The notes beneath the pieces are model-generated. The model saw only the letters and a list, made by a program, of their open reading frames with translations, did no database searches and was not told the origin of the DNA. Shown piece by piece: positions 5,816 through 14,101 of a DNA stretch of 20,249 bases. Positions within the stretch are counted from its first letter, which is position 1; each line of letters opens with the position of its first letter. The DNA is taken from the NCBI GenBank assembly GCA_946887425.1, contig CAMPKW010000017.1:1-20249 (forward strand), in the 5' to 3' direction. Made by a program: the position numbers and the translations under genes. Source of the DNA: an uncultured Candidatus Saccharibacteria bacterium. Its GTDB lineage: Bacteria; Patescibacteria; Saccharimonadia; Saccharimonadales; UBA6022.

Positions 5816-8371
5816 CTACAATTCGCCCCAATTTTTACCAGTAGATACGTCAACATTCAGCTTGATCGCTAGCCCAGGGTAAATGGTTTCCATGGTCGTT
5901 TGCAGCAGCTCGGCTACCTTATCGGCATTTTCAATCGGACACTCAATCAAGATGCTGTCATGGATCTGTAAAATCTGCTCACCGAGATCACCTAGCTTCT
6001 TATCAACCGCGATCATCGCCATCTTCATCAGATCCGCTTCTGTTCCCTGGATTGGCATATTTGCTGCAGCGCGCTTCGCTCCTTCGCGCACCATAAAGTT
6101 GCTACTATTTACATCAGGAGTTGGTCGACGACGGCCAAAGTATGTTTCGACGTAGCCTTCTGAGGCAGCTTTTTGTAAGGTCTCATCAATAAAAGCACGA
6201 ATTGGCGCACGGATAGCAAAATACTGATCAATGAACTCCTTTGCCTGGGTAAAATTCATACCAGTGGCGGCCGAAAGGCCGTGCGGGCTCATGCCGTAGA
6301 GCACACCAAAGTTAATCACCTTAGCGTCGCGGCGCTGAGCCTTCGTGACATCATCCATCGGAATGCCATAGACTTCACTGGCCGTCTTGGTGTGAATATC
6401 GACATCACCGTTAAAATCGTTGATCAATTTCTTGTCATCAGCCAGCACGGCTGCGAGGCGTAACTCAAACTGTGAGTAGTCGGCACTGACAAATACTTTG
6501 TCGCCATCTGGAATAAATGCTTCGCGAATCTTGCGGCCAAGCTCGGTACGTACCGGGATATTTTGCAAGTTCGGATTTGTTGACGATAGCCGTCCGGTAC
6601 TTGCTACATCTTGATTGAACGTGGTGTGCACTCGTCCGTGCTCATCAGCCAGCTTTGGCAATGTATCAATATAGGTATTCTTAAGCTTCGCAAGCTCGCG
6701 TGTGCGCTCGATGAGTTCAATGATTGGATGCTGACCACGTAGCTTATCGAGCTCTTTTTGACCGGTACTATACCCTGTCTTTCCTTTTTTAATGCCAGTC
6801 GTCGGCAGCTGGAGTTTCGTAAAGAGCACCTCAGATAGCTGCGCCGGACTGCCAATATTAAACTCATGTCCAACCATTGCATACATTTCTTGCTCAAGCT
6901 GCGCGTGCTCAGCGCCGAGCTCCTCGCTCATGCGTGCCAAGAACGCCTTATCGATCTTGATACCCCGTCGCTCCATAGCGAACAAATGATATGTTAACGG
7001 AAAATCCAGTTCGTAGGCGACCTTCGCAAGCTTTGGCTCATTCGAAAAAGCAGTCGTTTGTTCGTCGTACAGCCGCCAAAAGGCAGCTAGCGTTGCTGCT
7101 GATCCAAGAATTGGTTCACCGATTAACCCATCAAGGCTGCGGTCACGCAGTAACGAATCGATTAAGAATGCTGCCTGGTGAATGTCGTGCAGCTCATGAA
7201 AGCGCACATTGATACCAAAGTCGGCCAGTTGATGATATAGCAGCTTGCTATCGTAACTAATTACTCTTGTGAGTTCGAGTACGCGCCATACGCTTGCGTC
7301 CACTTCGCCAATCGGTAGCACATGCACCGTCTTTGCATCGGTCGATAGCCACAACTGCTGCGACTCAACATCAAAATGCAGAGCGACAGGACCATCGACA
7401 GACAAAGTAGCTGGCCATGGCGTTACAGAAAGTGGTACGAGTGTTGACGGTGCCGCACTATCAAACAGTCCAGCCTGACTGCTGTCGGTCGGGGCCTCGC
7501 GCATGTGTTTTGGAAGACGGCGAACTAATGAGCTAAACTCAAATTTTTGCAAAATAGCAGCAACGGCTAGGAGATCGGTATTCTTCACGTCAGCCTTCGA
7601 CCAGTCGAGCTCGACTGGCGCGTTAGTCCAGATACGACCAACTTCCTTGCTCATAAACGCCAGGTCCTTACCGGCCTCAAGCTTTTTCGCGACAGTCGGT
7701 TTTATGTCCGCTAGGTGCTCGTATACATTTTCGAGGGTATCAAACTCTTGAAGTAACTGCACACCGGTCTTTTCGCCAATACCTGGCACACCTGGTAGAT
7801 TGTCGGATGAATCGCCCTTTAGCGACTTGAGGTCCAGGAACTGATCAACACTGATGCCGTACTTATTCTCAAAATACGCAACATCAAACTCTTCAATATT
7901 ACTTAAGCCATTTTTGAGCGCATATACTTTCGTCTTTGGGCCAATAAGTTGCAGAGCATCTAAGTCACTTGTCAGCAGACAGGTCTCAATATCCTGCGCT
8001 TCTGCCTGTTTAGCAAACGCGCCCAAGATATCATCAGCCTCATAATCATCGAGTTCGTACAGTGGCCACCCAAACGCATCAAGGAGTTCAAACAACATTG
8101 GAAGTTGCGCGTAAAAATCATCGGGCGCTTTTTTGCGGCCAGCTTTATACTCAGGATAAATCTCTCGGCGTTTACGAATGTTGGTGCCTTTTTTATCCCA
8201 GGCAACGGCCACATAATCCGGTTCAAGTTTCTTGATGAGCTCGATAGCAAGGGACGCAAAGCCGAATACACCACCAGTAGGTGTTCCGTCCTTAAGGCTC
8301 AGCCCTGGCATTGCATAGTAGCCTCTATAAAATACTGATTTTCCGTCGATTACTGCCAGGCGTTTTGTCAT
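5816..8371 (-). CDS. polA: DNA polymerase I
   Basis: 851 aa with three domains. Residues about 1-290 are the 5'-3' flap nuclease (DYEADDILGAF, LLTSDLDALQL, GDSSDNLPGVPGIGEKTG). Residues about 320-460 correspond to the 3'-5' proofreading domain but look degenerate: FDVES resembles the first acidic pair, whereas the later acidic ligands are not obvious. The rest is the polymerase. Motif A is ADYSQFELRLAA with catalytic Asp631 and Phe635 where Ile is usual. Motif B is RRDAKVINFGVLYG with Lys684 and Phe688. Motif C is QIHDSILIE with His804, Asp805 and Ser806 where Glu is usual. The enzyme fills gaps and removes RNA primers. The start at 8371 is supported by an extended -10 six nt upstream. The neighbouring pilin ends at 8398. 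Confidence 0.97.
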   Translation of the reverse strand: MTKRLAVIDGKSVFYRGYYAMPGLSLKDGTPTGGVFGFASLAIELIKKLEPDYVAVAWDKKGTNIRKRREIYPEYKAGRKKAPDDFYAQLPMLFELLDAFGWPLYELDDYEADDILGAFAKQAEAQDIETCLLTSDLDALQLIGPKTKVYALKNGLSNIEEFDVAYFENKYGISVDQFLDLKSLKGDSSDNLPGVPGIGEKTGVQLLQEFDTLENVYEHLADIKPTVAKKLEAGKDLAFMSKEVGRIWTNAPVELDWSKADVKNTDLLAVAAILQKFEFSSLVRRLPKHMREAPTDSSQAGLFDSAAPSTLVPLSVTPWPATLSVDGPVALHFDVESQQLWLSTDAKTVHVLPIGEVDASVWRVLELTRVISYDSKLLYHQLADFGINVRFHELHDIHQAAFLIDSLLRDRSLDGLIGEPILGSAATLAAFWRLYDEQTTAFSNEPKLAKVAYELDFPLTYHLFAMERRGIKIDKAFLARMSEELGAEHAQLEQEMYAMVGHEFNIGSPAQLSEVLFTKLQLPTTGIKKGKTGYSTGQKELDKLRGQHPIIELIERTRELAKLKNTYIDTLPKLADEHGRVHTTFNQDVASTGRLSSTNPNLQNIPVRTELGRKIREAFIPDGDKVFVSADYSQFELRLAAVLADDKKLINDFNGDVDIHTKTASEVYGIPMDDVTKAQRRDAKVINFGVLYGMSPHGLSAATGMNFTQAKEFIDQYFAIRAPIRAFIDETLQKAASEGYVETYFGRRRPTPDVNSSNFMVREGAKRAAANMPIQGTEADLMKMAMIAVDKKLGDLGEQILQIHDSILIECPIENADKVAELLQTTMETIYPGLAIKLNVDVSTGKNWGEL

Positions 8372-8386
8372 ACCTTCAGTATATCA
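8369..8386 (-). promoter_or_regulatory. Extended -10 leaderless promoter of polA
   Basis: On the minus strand TGA plus TATACT (8378-8386) ends exactly 6 nt before the polA ATG. There is no clear -35, as expected for a TGn-dependent promoter. Confidence 0.68.
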
Positions 8387-8397
8387 CCTCTGTTATC

Positions 8398-8973
8398 TTA
8401 GAAAGTAAAAACCTCGACGATACATCGAGTATACCCGCTCATGCGCTGAGTATATTTGGCACCTGCAAGGGTCATATTGTCGTATCCTGGTGTTGGCGAT
8501 AAGACATTAGCGAGACCACAATCACTGTTAGGTCCGACGGCGTAATAAAGCACCCCTCGACTATCACCATAATAGTTCGCGTGATACCACATGTGGCCGG
8601 CCGGGTTACTACTGCCGTACTTACCTGCTTGTGGCGTCGCCACTCCCGAATACGTCGCAAGGGCCTGGTTAAAGGCGGTGTCATATGGCGTATTCACGTT
8701 CCACGCATCCGAACTCGCACACACCCCACCCGTAATACTTGCAGCCGGCGCAATGCACGAGGAGCCAGTCGGCCGTCCGAGATCGGCTTCGTATGTCTTG
8801 AGACCTTTCACGAAGGCTGTCGCCTGGCTGACAATTTTTGTCGATTCAGCACGCTCTTGAATACCGTTATATGCCACGACAGTAATAGCAGCCAGAATGC
8901 CAATAATAACGATGACAATCAACAGCTCGACAATCGTGAACCCTGCCGGCTTCGTGCGAGTTAGCATATGCAT
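8398..8973 (-). CDS. Type IV pilin-like protein (191 aa)
   Basis: The leader MHMLTRTKPAG is followed by FTIVELLIVIVIIGILAA and AYNGIQERAES. The head is larger than in the other pilins and has four cysteines (SSCIAP, GVCASS, SDCGLA, TRCIVE), suggesting two disulfides. I chose ATG 8973 because an extended -10 (TGGTATGAT) ends 9 nt before it. A further in-frame extension to 9006 would run through that promoter. ATG 8967 is also possible. It lies between whiB and polA on the same strand. Confidence 0.87.
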   Translation of the reverse strand: MHMLTRTKPAGFTIVELLIVIVIIGILAAITVVAYNGIQERAESTKIVSQATAFVKGLKTYEADLGRPTGSSCIAPAASITGGVCASSDAWNVNTPYDTAFNQALATYSGVATPQAGKYGSSNPAGHMWYHANYYGDSRGVLYYAVGPNSDCGLANVLSPTPGYDNMTLAGAKYTQRMSGYTRCIVEVFTF

Positions 8974-8991
8974 AATGTATTCATCATACCA
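8971..8991 (-). promoter_or_regulatory. Extended -10 promoter of the 8973 pilin
   Basis: TGG plus TATGAT (8983-8991, minus strand) ends 9 nt before ATG 8973, predicting a leader of about 2-3 nt. The TGG sits inside the small inverted repeat at 8988-9004. Confidence 0.55.
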
Positions 8992-9004
8992 GCCATAAGC
9001 TGGC
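8988..9004 (-). repeat. Small inverted repeat between whiB and the pilin
   Basis: CCAGC (8989-8993) and GCTGG (8999-9003) pair around a 5-nt loop, extended by a G-U pair in minus-strand RNA. No T-run follows, so a terminator role for whiB is doubtful. It overlaps the pilin extended -10. Confidence 0.35.
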
Positions 9005-9018
9005 ATTCACAAGGTCAA

Positions 9019-9378
9019 CTATGTTGCATCGACGACACTATCAGTTTTGCGACGCAATTTGCGACGTTCGCGCTCACTAAGACCACCCCATATACCGAAT
9101 CGCTCGTCATTAATAAGTGCGTACTCCAAGCAGGTTGAGCGGACAGCGCAGCTGCCACACACTTTCTTGGCATCACGCGTGGATCCGCCTTTCTCAGGAA
9201 AGAATGCTTCTGGGCTGGTTTGCGCGCATAGTGCATCCGCCCGCCATCCGAGCCCATCATCATCGTCTACCTTAGCTTCCGTAAAAGCCACAACTGCCAA
9301 CTCCTGCATCGCTCCTCGACTAAGCTTCTTAGGAACTTGCTCCTGCCTTGATGTTTGTACTGCACCTTCCGATTCCAT
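9019..9378 (-). CDS. WhiB-family iron-sulfur transcription factor (119 aa)
   Basis: The four WhiB cluster ligands are present: C51 in DALCAQTSPEAFFPE, then C74, C77 and C83 in VCGSCAVRSTC (C-x2-C-x5-C). They are followed by the diagnostic turn GIWGG (95-99) and a basic C-terminal DNA-binding tail SERERRKLRRK. WhiB proteins bind a [4Fe-4S] cluster sensitive to O2/NO and, in Actinobacteria, work by binding region 4 of the primary sigma factor. I chose ATG 9378 because AGAGG lies 7 nt upstream, whereas for the ATG two codons earlier it would be too close. It is divergent from the P-loop kinase gene, with a 95-bp shared upstream region. Confidence 0.93.
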   Translation of the reverse strand: MESEGAVQTSRQEQVPKKLSRGAMQELAVVAFTEAKVDDDDGLGWRADALCAQTSPEAFFPEKGGSTRDAKKVCGSCAVRSTCLEYALINDERFGIWGGLSERERRKLRRKTDSVVDAT

Positions 9379-9401
9379 ATACATTCCTCTCGCTCACTAG
9401 A

Positions 9402-9424
9402 TATGCGGCTATGATACTCGCATA
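9402..9424. repeat. Inverted repeat in the whiB/kinase divergent region
   Basis: TATGCG (9402-9407) and CGCATA (9419-9424) are perfect 6-bp complements spaced 17 bp start to start. This spacing would suit a dimeric regulator, but a 6-bp pair in an AT/GC mixed region can occur by chance. Confidence 0.3.
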
Positions 9425-9457
9425 GTTAGCCATTCACAAGCATAGGCGCTATCTATT

Positions 9458-9476
9458 TGGTATACTAAGTCTAATG
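9458..9476 (+). promoter_or_regulatory. Extended -10 leaderless promoter of the P-loop kinase gene
   Basis: TGG plus TATACT (9458-9466) is followed by 7 nt and the ATG at 9474. No Shine-Dalgarno is present between them and no -35 is evident. Confidence 0.68.
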
Positions 9477-10049
9477 AAACACTATGAAAACGTAAAAATC
9501 GTCGCTCTCGTCGGTCTCACCGGTAGCGGCAAGAGCACCGCCGTTGACTATCTCACTCACAAAGGATACCCGAAAGTCTACTTCGGAGGTGTCATATATC
9601 AAGCTATGGAAGAGGCTGGTATCGAACGAACAGCCGAAAGTGAAACTATCTTCCGCGAAGAAATTCGTGAACGCGAAGGTAAAGACTTTGTCGTCAAGCG
9701 CATCGTGACACAAATTAACGACCTCATCGACGCAGGCCAGCGACGTATTATCGCCGACGGCCTATACACATGGACGGAGTACAAAATCCTAAAAAAAGCA
9801 TTTCCCGGCGAATTAACCACCGTTGCCGTGGTCGCACCCAAGCACCTTCGTCACCGCCGCCTCACTCAACGAACGGAACGCCCATACACACTCGAGGAAG
9901 CTAATCAGCGCGATTGGTCAGAAATTGAGAACCTTGAAAAAGGCGGTCCAATCGCCATTGCCGATCACTACATCATGAACGACGGCAATCTTGATCGCTT
10001 CCATGAACAAATTGATACCGAGCTCGAGCACATCAAATTTTATAATTAG
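9474..10049 (+). CDS. P-loop kinase-like NTPase (dephospho-CoA kinase/NMP kinase-like)
   Basis: This 191-aa protein starts with a beta strand and a Walker A loop, VGLTGSGKST (residues 13-22), as in small nucleotide and coenzyme kinases. RRIIADGLYTWTEYKILKKAF and TVAVVAPKHLRHRRLTQRTERPYT resemble the Walker-B-like strand and the Arg-rich lid of dephospho-CoA kinases and related NMP kinases. The substrate cannot be set from sequence. The lid RHRRLTQRTERPYT and the C-terminal IADHYIMNDGNLDRFHEQI strand (compare DYVIVNDG in CoaE-like proteins) favour a CoaE-like fold. It is followed at once by a pilin, with only 18 nt between its stop and the likely pilin ATG, so they are an operon. Confidence 0.82.
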   Translation: MKHYENVKIVALVGLTGSGKSTAVDYLTHKGYPKVYFGGVIYQAMEEAGIERTAESETIFREEIREREGKDFVVKRIVTQINDLIDAGQRRIIADGLYTWTEYKILKKAFPGELTTVAVVAPKHLRHRRLTQRTERPYTLEEANQRDWSEIENLEKGGPIAIADHYIMNDGNLDRFHEQIDTELEHIKFYN

Positions 10050-10067
10050 CAAATGCTAAGGTGGGTT

Positions 10068-10619
10068 ATGAAAAAACAAGGCTTTACGATCGTTGAACTT
10101 CTCGTCATTATCGTCGTTATCGGTATTTTGGCGAGCATTAGTGTGTTTGCGTATAACGGCGTTCAGGCAAAAGCTCGTGATGCCGATCGAATTTCCGATC
10201 TCGAGGGTATCGCCGATGCCATTAAACTCTACCGTCTCAAAAACGGCAACGACATCCAAAGCGGCAGCGGGTGCGGCGGCAGCGGCAACGGCAATGGCTG
10301 GTTTGCTTTCGAAAATAGCACCACCTACCCCAAATCTATCCTCAAGTGCCTCATCGAAGCCGATTATCTTAATGAAAGCTTCATCGATCCGTCAAATTGT
10401 GTCACAACTTCGGTTCCTGTTAGCGGTAAAACCTGCTCGCCATCTGGACATACCTATATGAAGTACTCCTGCGGCTCCGGCGACAACGCCATCACCTATC
10501 TGTACGCCAGGCTTGAAACTAGCGGTAATAGCCAAGATTTAATTAATAAAAACGTATGCTCCTCGGCTACCGTGGGCGCCTCGCCTTATTTCATGAACTA
10601 CATGGTCGTAGTAGATTAG
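10068..10619 (+). CDS. Type IV pilin-like protein (183 aa)
   Basis: MKKQG then FTIVELLVIIVVIGILASI and AYNGVQAKARD give the class III signal peptide with Glu+5. The start is ATG 10068, preceded by AAGGTGG. An ATG at 10053 would add MLRWV, which is less pilin-like, and has no ribosome-binding site of its own. The head is Gly/Ser-rich near residue 70 (GSGCGGSGNGNGW) and has about six cysteines, more than its paralogues. It is co-transcribed with the kinase gene and ends at a strong terminator. Confidence 0.88.
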   Translation: MKKQGFTIVELLVIIVVIGILASISVFAYNGVQAKARDADRISDLEGIADAIKLYRLKNGNDIQSGSGCGGSGNGNGWFAFENSTTYPKSILKCLIEADYLNESFIDPSNCVTTSVPVSGKTCSPSGHTYMKYSCGSGDNAITYLYARLETSGNSQDLINKNVCSSATVGASPYFMNYMVVVD

Positions 10620-10636
10620 CATATTGTACAAATACA

Positions 10637-10671
10637 TTAAAAATACTCCGAATTTAACGGAGTATTTTTAA
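10637..10671. terminator. Bidirectional terminator between pilin and rpoD
   Basis: A perfect 14-bp inverted repeat (10637-10650, 10658-10671) with a 7-nt loop has a CTCCG/CGGAG core and A/T tracts on both outer sides. It separates the convergent 10619 pilin and rpoD. Confidence 0.93.
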
Positions 10672-10690
10672 TTTCATTATCGCTATTCGA

Positions 10691-11689
10691 TTATCCAAGA
10701 TACTCGTGCAGCTTCTTCGCATCTTTATGCTTACGAAGCTTAGCAAGTGCCTTTGCTTCGATCTGACGAATACGCTCGCGAGTAACAGCAAATTCCTGCC
10801 CTACTTCTTCGAGTGTATGGCTCTTGCCATTTTCAAGGCCAAAGCGCATCTTGATAATCTTCTGCTCGCGCTCTGAAAGTGTTGAAAGTACAGACTGCAC
10901 CTGCTCCTTTAGGAGCTGTGACGTCGCCGACTCTTCCGGTGTAGCCCCATCTTCGTCTTCGATGAAGTCACCAAGTACAGAATCTTCATCCTCACCATCA
11001 CGACCAACACCTGCATCAAGTGATGTGATATCTTGCTTGATCTTAATGACATATTCAACTTTTTCCGGCTCCATCTCGAGCTCTTTACCAAGCTCTTCGA
11101 TAGTTGGCTCACGGTTAAGCTCCTGTGTCATGCGACGCTGGGTCCGAAGCAGCTTGTTGATTGTTTCCACCATGTGTACCGGAATACGAATCGTACGTGC
11201 CTGGTCGGCAATCGCACGTGTAATTGCCTGACGAATCCACCATGTTGCATAGGTAGAAAACTTAAATCCCTTGTCCGGATCAAACTTTTCAACCGCGCGA
11301 AGAAGTCCAGTATTACCTTCCTGAATAAGGTCGAGAAAATCAAGACCACGGCCCGAGTAGCGCTTAGCGATCGAAACCACAAGACGCATATTCGCCTCGG
11401 CCATTTTGTCCTTGGCCTTCTTGTCACCAGCGACAACTTTTTGCGCAAGTGCCAGCTCTTCTTCTGAGTTTAGAAGTGGGATTTTACCAATTTCGCGAAG
11501 ATAGAGGCGTACACTGTCATCAGAGACATCATCAAAATACTGACCGCTGTTGAGCGTATCAATATCATCTTCTTCTTCGTCAATCAGCTCATCAATGGCT
11601 GGTCCGTCGATATCACTCAGCGGTCCACCGCTAGCATCAACAACACCTTCTTCAATAATCGGTTCTTCAATATCTTTACTTTTTGCCAC
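10691..11689 (-). CDS. rpoD: RNA polymerase primary sigma factor (RpoD/SigA)
   Basis: 332 aa from a GTG start at 11689, chosen because AAGGAG lies 7 nt upstream and a longer in-frame reading from 11755 adds a non-homologous basic stretch. The N-terminal 55 residues are acidic and too short for a full region 1.1. Region 1.2 starts near [15 protein letters not shown] (59-73). Region 2 includes [29 protein letters not shown] and the -10-reading [15 protein letters not shown] (146-160). Region 3.0 [12 protein letters not shown] keeps His172 and Glu175, which read the extended -10 TG. Region 4.2 is the HTH at about 292-318. The gene overlaps the end of dnaG by 14 nt, the classic dnaG-rpoD operon order. 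It is one of the few genes here with a strong Shine-Dalgarno. Confidence 0.97.
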   Translation of the reverse strand: MAKSKDIEEPIIEEGVVDASGGPLSDIDGPAIDELIDEEEDDIDTLNSGQYFDDVSDDSVRLYLREIGKIPLLNSEEELALAQKVVAGDKKAKDKMAEANMRLVVSIAKRYSGRGLDFLDLIQEGNTGLLRAVEKFDPDKGFKFSTYATWWIRQAITRAIADQARTIRIPVHMVETINKLLRTQRRMTQELNREPTIEELGKELEMEPEKVEYVIKIKQDITSLDAGVGRDGEDEDSVLGDFIEDEDGATPEESATSQLLKEQVQSVLSTLSEREQKIIKMRFGLENGKSHTLEEVGQEFAVTRERIRQIEAKALAKLRKHKDAKKLHEYLG

Positions 11690-13433
11690 TATTAATCTCC
11701 TTAATGAGTGTATACAACTGCGTACGTATCTCGGTCGCCTTGGCTTCGTCGCCATTAGTCTCCGCTATGCGTAGCTGGTCGGTTAATATATCTTTTTGTT
11801 TTTCCTTGTGTTTTGTTGCAACTTGGCGGAGCAATCGAGCCGTTTCGAAGTAACGATCTTGGTCGTTCCAGTCGGCATAACGAGCGTCGGCCTTCAGTAA
11901 TACTATTTTCACATAGGTATCGTACTTTTGCAACTCCTTAGGGGTATCCGTGATCGCCTTGCCTCCATGAGTAATGAGGTAATTGACCACCGCTTGGCGC
12001 TCCTCACCCACAAACATCTCCGGGTCAATATGAGCGAATAGCTCGTGCGTAGCCCCGTCGGCAAGTGCGGCTGCTAGAACGTTATCTTGATATGCAGCCT
12101 CGTCTGGCGTTATTTCGGTACGCGTAGTGCTAATTTGCCTCTTTGGTGCATCAGCGGCCGAAGCGTCATTCATACCGGCCAATTTCGATTTAAGTGCATC
12201 GGTCGATGCATTAATCATGCTGGCTATTTTTTGCATGTAATGTTCACGCTCCACATCGTCCTTAAGGGAACTAATGACCGTCAAAGCGGCAGTCGTAAAT
12301 GATCGCTTGCCTGCAGCGGTCGTAATATCTTCTCGGGCCGAATATTGCGCAAGCACCCAGTCAATCACCGGCTCGGCCGCGTCAATCGCCTGCTGCCACA
12401 GCGCAGGATCTTGCTGAATCAATTCATCTGGATCTTTAGCATCACCAGGCAGCGTAATAATCGTAAGATCAACTCCCGTTTCCTGGGCGATAGGAATTGC
12501 CCGTTCTGTTGCCGCGAGACCCGCTTTGTCACCATCAAATGCCAAACGGACATTGCCGCTTAAGCGACGCAGCGCCCGAAGATGATGCTCCGTCATGGCC
12601 GTACCTGCAGTCGCCACCACGCCGGTAATGCCAGCTTGGTGGCTACTCACTACATCAAGATTTCCCTCCACAATAACCGCATAGTCATTCGTTCGGATTG
12701 CCTCTTTTGCCTGACTGAGTCCAAATACGTGACGTCCTTTGTCGTACAAAATTGTTTGTGGCGTATTGAGATATTTCGGTGCCTTCGGGTCATCGGTGAT
12801 GATTCGTGCAGTAAACCCAATCACCTGCCCAACCCCATCCATAAGCGGCACCATCATGCGCCCACGGAACATGTCCCCACCGAAACGATTCGTTAAGCCG
12901 GCGTCAGCCAGATCCTTGGCGCTGTAGCCTTTGCGCGACAAGAACTTCACAAGCGCATCACCCGTTGTCGGCGCGTATCCAATTCTAAATTCTTGAACAA
13001 TCTCCTTACTAAGCCCGCGCTTAGAAAAAACATACTCGAGTGCATGCTGGTTTTTCAAAAGTGAATGCTGGTAGTAGTTGGCAGCAAGATCATGTGCGCG
13101 TAGCAAATGCTTTTTCTTTTGCGCAATCTCCTGGCTCCCCTTATTGTCGTACACTGTCAAATCGACGCCTGCTTTACGCGCCAAATGCTCAAGTGCCTGA
13201 CGAAAATCCATACCCTCGACTTCCATGACAAATGTAAAAATATCACCGCCGCGGCCCGACGAAAAGTCATGCCAAATGTGCTTGTCGGGGCTCACCACAA
13301 AACTCGGCGTTTTTTCGGCGCTAAATGGACTGAGTCCCTTGAAGTTACGCCCTGCTCGTTTGAGCACCACGTATTCGCCAATTATATCCTCGATATTGAG
13401 CTTGGCGCGGACTTCTTCTTTAGCATCCTGCAT
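11676..13433 (-). CDS. dnaG: DNA primase DnaG with zinc ligands replaced
   Basis: 585 aa. The N-terminal zinc-binding domain fold is recognisable ([13 protein letters not shown] ... [15 protein letters not shown]), but the C-H-C-C ligands of the family are Ser35, Ser38, Asp56 and Ser59. The catalytic core has the RNA polymerase domain motifs ([26 protein letters not shown]) and TOPRIM: the acidic VEGNLDVV and FDGDKAG. The C-terminal 140 residues form the DnaB-interaction region. I place the start at ATG 13433 ([12 protein letters not shown]), 6 nt after a TATACT. A GTG at 13439 in the same frame is inside the would-be leader. rpoD follows with a 14-nt overlap. Confidence 0.95.
   Translation of the reverse strand: MQDAKEEVRAKLNIEDIIGEYVVLKRAGRNFKGLSPFSAEKTPSFVVSPDKHIWHDFSSGRGGDIFTFVMEVEGMDFRQALEHLARKAGVDLTVYDNKGSQEIAQKKKHLLRAHDLAANYYQHSLLKNQHALEYVFSKRGLSKEIVQEFRIGYAPTTGDALVKFLSRKGYSAKDLADAGLTNRFGGDMFRGRMMVPLMDGVGQVIGFTARIITDDPKAPKYLNTPQTILYDKGRHVFGLSQAKEAIRTNDYAVIVEGNLDVVSSHQAGITGVVATAGTAMTEHHLRALRRLSGNVRLAFDGDKAGLAATERAIPIAQETGVDLTIITLPGDAKDPDELIQQDPALWQQAIDAAEPVIDWVLAQYSAREDITTAAGKRSFTTAALTVISSLKDDVEREHYMQKIASMINASTDALKSKLAGMNDASAADAPKRQISTTRTEITPDEAAYQDNVLAAALADGATHELFAHIDPEMFVGEERQAVVNYLITHGGKAITDTPKELQKYDTYVKIVLLKADARYADWNDQDRYFETARLLRQVATKHKEKQKDILTDQLRIAETNGDEAKATEIRTQLYTLIKEINSGKK
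11697..11702 (-). promoter_or_regulatory. Strong ribosome-binding site of rpoD inside dnaG
   Basis: AAGGAG lies 7 nt before the GTG start and within the last codons of dnaG. It decides the rpoD start. It contrasts with the many starts here that have none. Confidence 0.85.
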
Positions 13434-13448
13434 ACTCACAGTATAGCA
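13431..13448 (-). promoter_or_regulatory. Extended -10 leaderless promoter of dnaG
   Basis: TGC plus TATACT (13440-13448, minus strand) ends 6 nt before ATG 13433. It shares a 57-bp divergent region with the 13490 gene. Confidence 0.7.
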
Positions 13449-13471
13449 CTCTTTACCTCTGTTAGTGTTTG

Positions 13472-13492
13472 TGCTTAAATGAAGGCACTATG
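13472..13492 (+). promoter_or_regulatory. Candidate extended -10 for the 13490 gene
   Basis: TGC plus TTAAAT (13472-13480) ends 9 nt before the ATG at 13490. A GAAGG (13481-13485), 4 nt from the ATG, might be a ribosome-binding site only if transcription starts earlier. Confidence 0.4.
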
Positions 13493-14101
13493 TATCCAAA
13501 CGAGCAGCCGCAAAATTACTCAATCGACTATCTCAATCAGATTGCTCCTCAGGCACCAAAAAAGCAATTTGACCCGAAAATACGGCTCATTGCTATTATT
13601 CTCGGCATTGCGACTATCGTGACAATTCTGCTTGTTACTGTCACTAGTTTTACTGGCGGCTCAAAAAGCGACATGCAACAACTCGCTGCTCGTCTTGCGA
13701 CAACCGAGAAGCTCGCCACAGACGCGCAAAAGAATCTCAAATCAAGCGAACTCCGCTCTCTCAATGGCAGCCTCAAGATCCTTCTTGCCAACACAAATCG
13801 TGATATTGCCGATCCCCTAAAAAATAACGGCATTTCCATAGAAAAACTTGACAAAACCATCGTCGCAAAAGAAAATGGCGATGAAATGATCGCCACACTT
13901 GAAGATGCGCGCCTCAACGCCACCTACGATCGAACTTACGCCCGCGAGATGGCCTACCAGCTCGAGACAATCGTACTTCAGATGAAAGAACTCTATGCCG
14001 ACACTTCGAGCAGCTCACTCAAGGCATTTCTCGATACTTCATACAAGAACATCCAGCCAGTACAAAAGCAGTTTTCCGACCTAAATGCCGCAAACGCCTA
14101 A
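13490..14101 (+). CDS. Membrane-anchored protein with coiled-coil-like domain, unknown (203 aa)
   Basis: I do not recognise a family. Residues about 1-28 are polar and Pro/Gln-rich (MYPNEQPQNYSIDYLNQIAPQ), residues about 31-52 form one transmembrane helix (IRLIAIILGIATIVTILLVTVT), and the rest is a helical, charged domain (KSDMQQLAARLATTEKLATDAQKN...). The topology suggests a cytoplasmic tail and an outside coiled coil. I prefer the ATG at 13490 over one 21 nt upstream, which would add MCLNEGT and overlap the likely promoter. It overlaps the convergent YjbR-like gene by 4 bp. Confidence 0.75.
   Translation: MYPNEQPQNYSIDYLNQIAPQAPKKQFDPKIRLIAIILGIATIVTILLVTVTSFTGGSKSDMQQLAARLATTEKLATDAQKNLKSSELRSLNGSLKILLANTNRDIADPLKNNGISIEKLDKTIVAKENGDEMIATLEDARLNATYDRTYAREMAYQLETIVLQMKELYADTSSSSLKAFLDTSYKNIQPVQKQFSDLNAANA

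Noticed and set aside
8581..8964. Plus-strand 127-aa open frame over the 8398 pilin
   Set aside because: It lies opposite the well-supported pilin, is Arg/Cys-rich with no domain, and fits a shadow frame.
8398..9006. Long minus-strand pilin start at 9006
   Set aside because: The extension runs through the extended -10 promoter, and the added residues are not pilin-like.
11128..11467. Overlapping open frames on both strands within rpoD
   Set aside because: They are antisense or alternative-frame shadows of rpoD with no start signals.
11690..11755. Upstream extension of rpoD with a basic stretch
   Set aside because: A strong Shine-Dalgarno sits 7 nt before the GTG at 11689, and the added residues are the dnaG 3' region in another frame.
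8387..13464. Shared 10-mer acctctgtta upstream of polA (8387-8396) and dnaG (13455-13464)
   Set aside because: The spacing to the -10 box differs (2 and 9 nt), and repeated 10-mers are expected by chance in 20 kb, so I do not claim a common operator.
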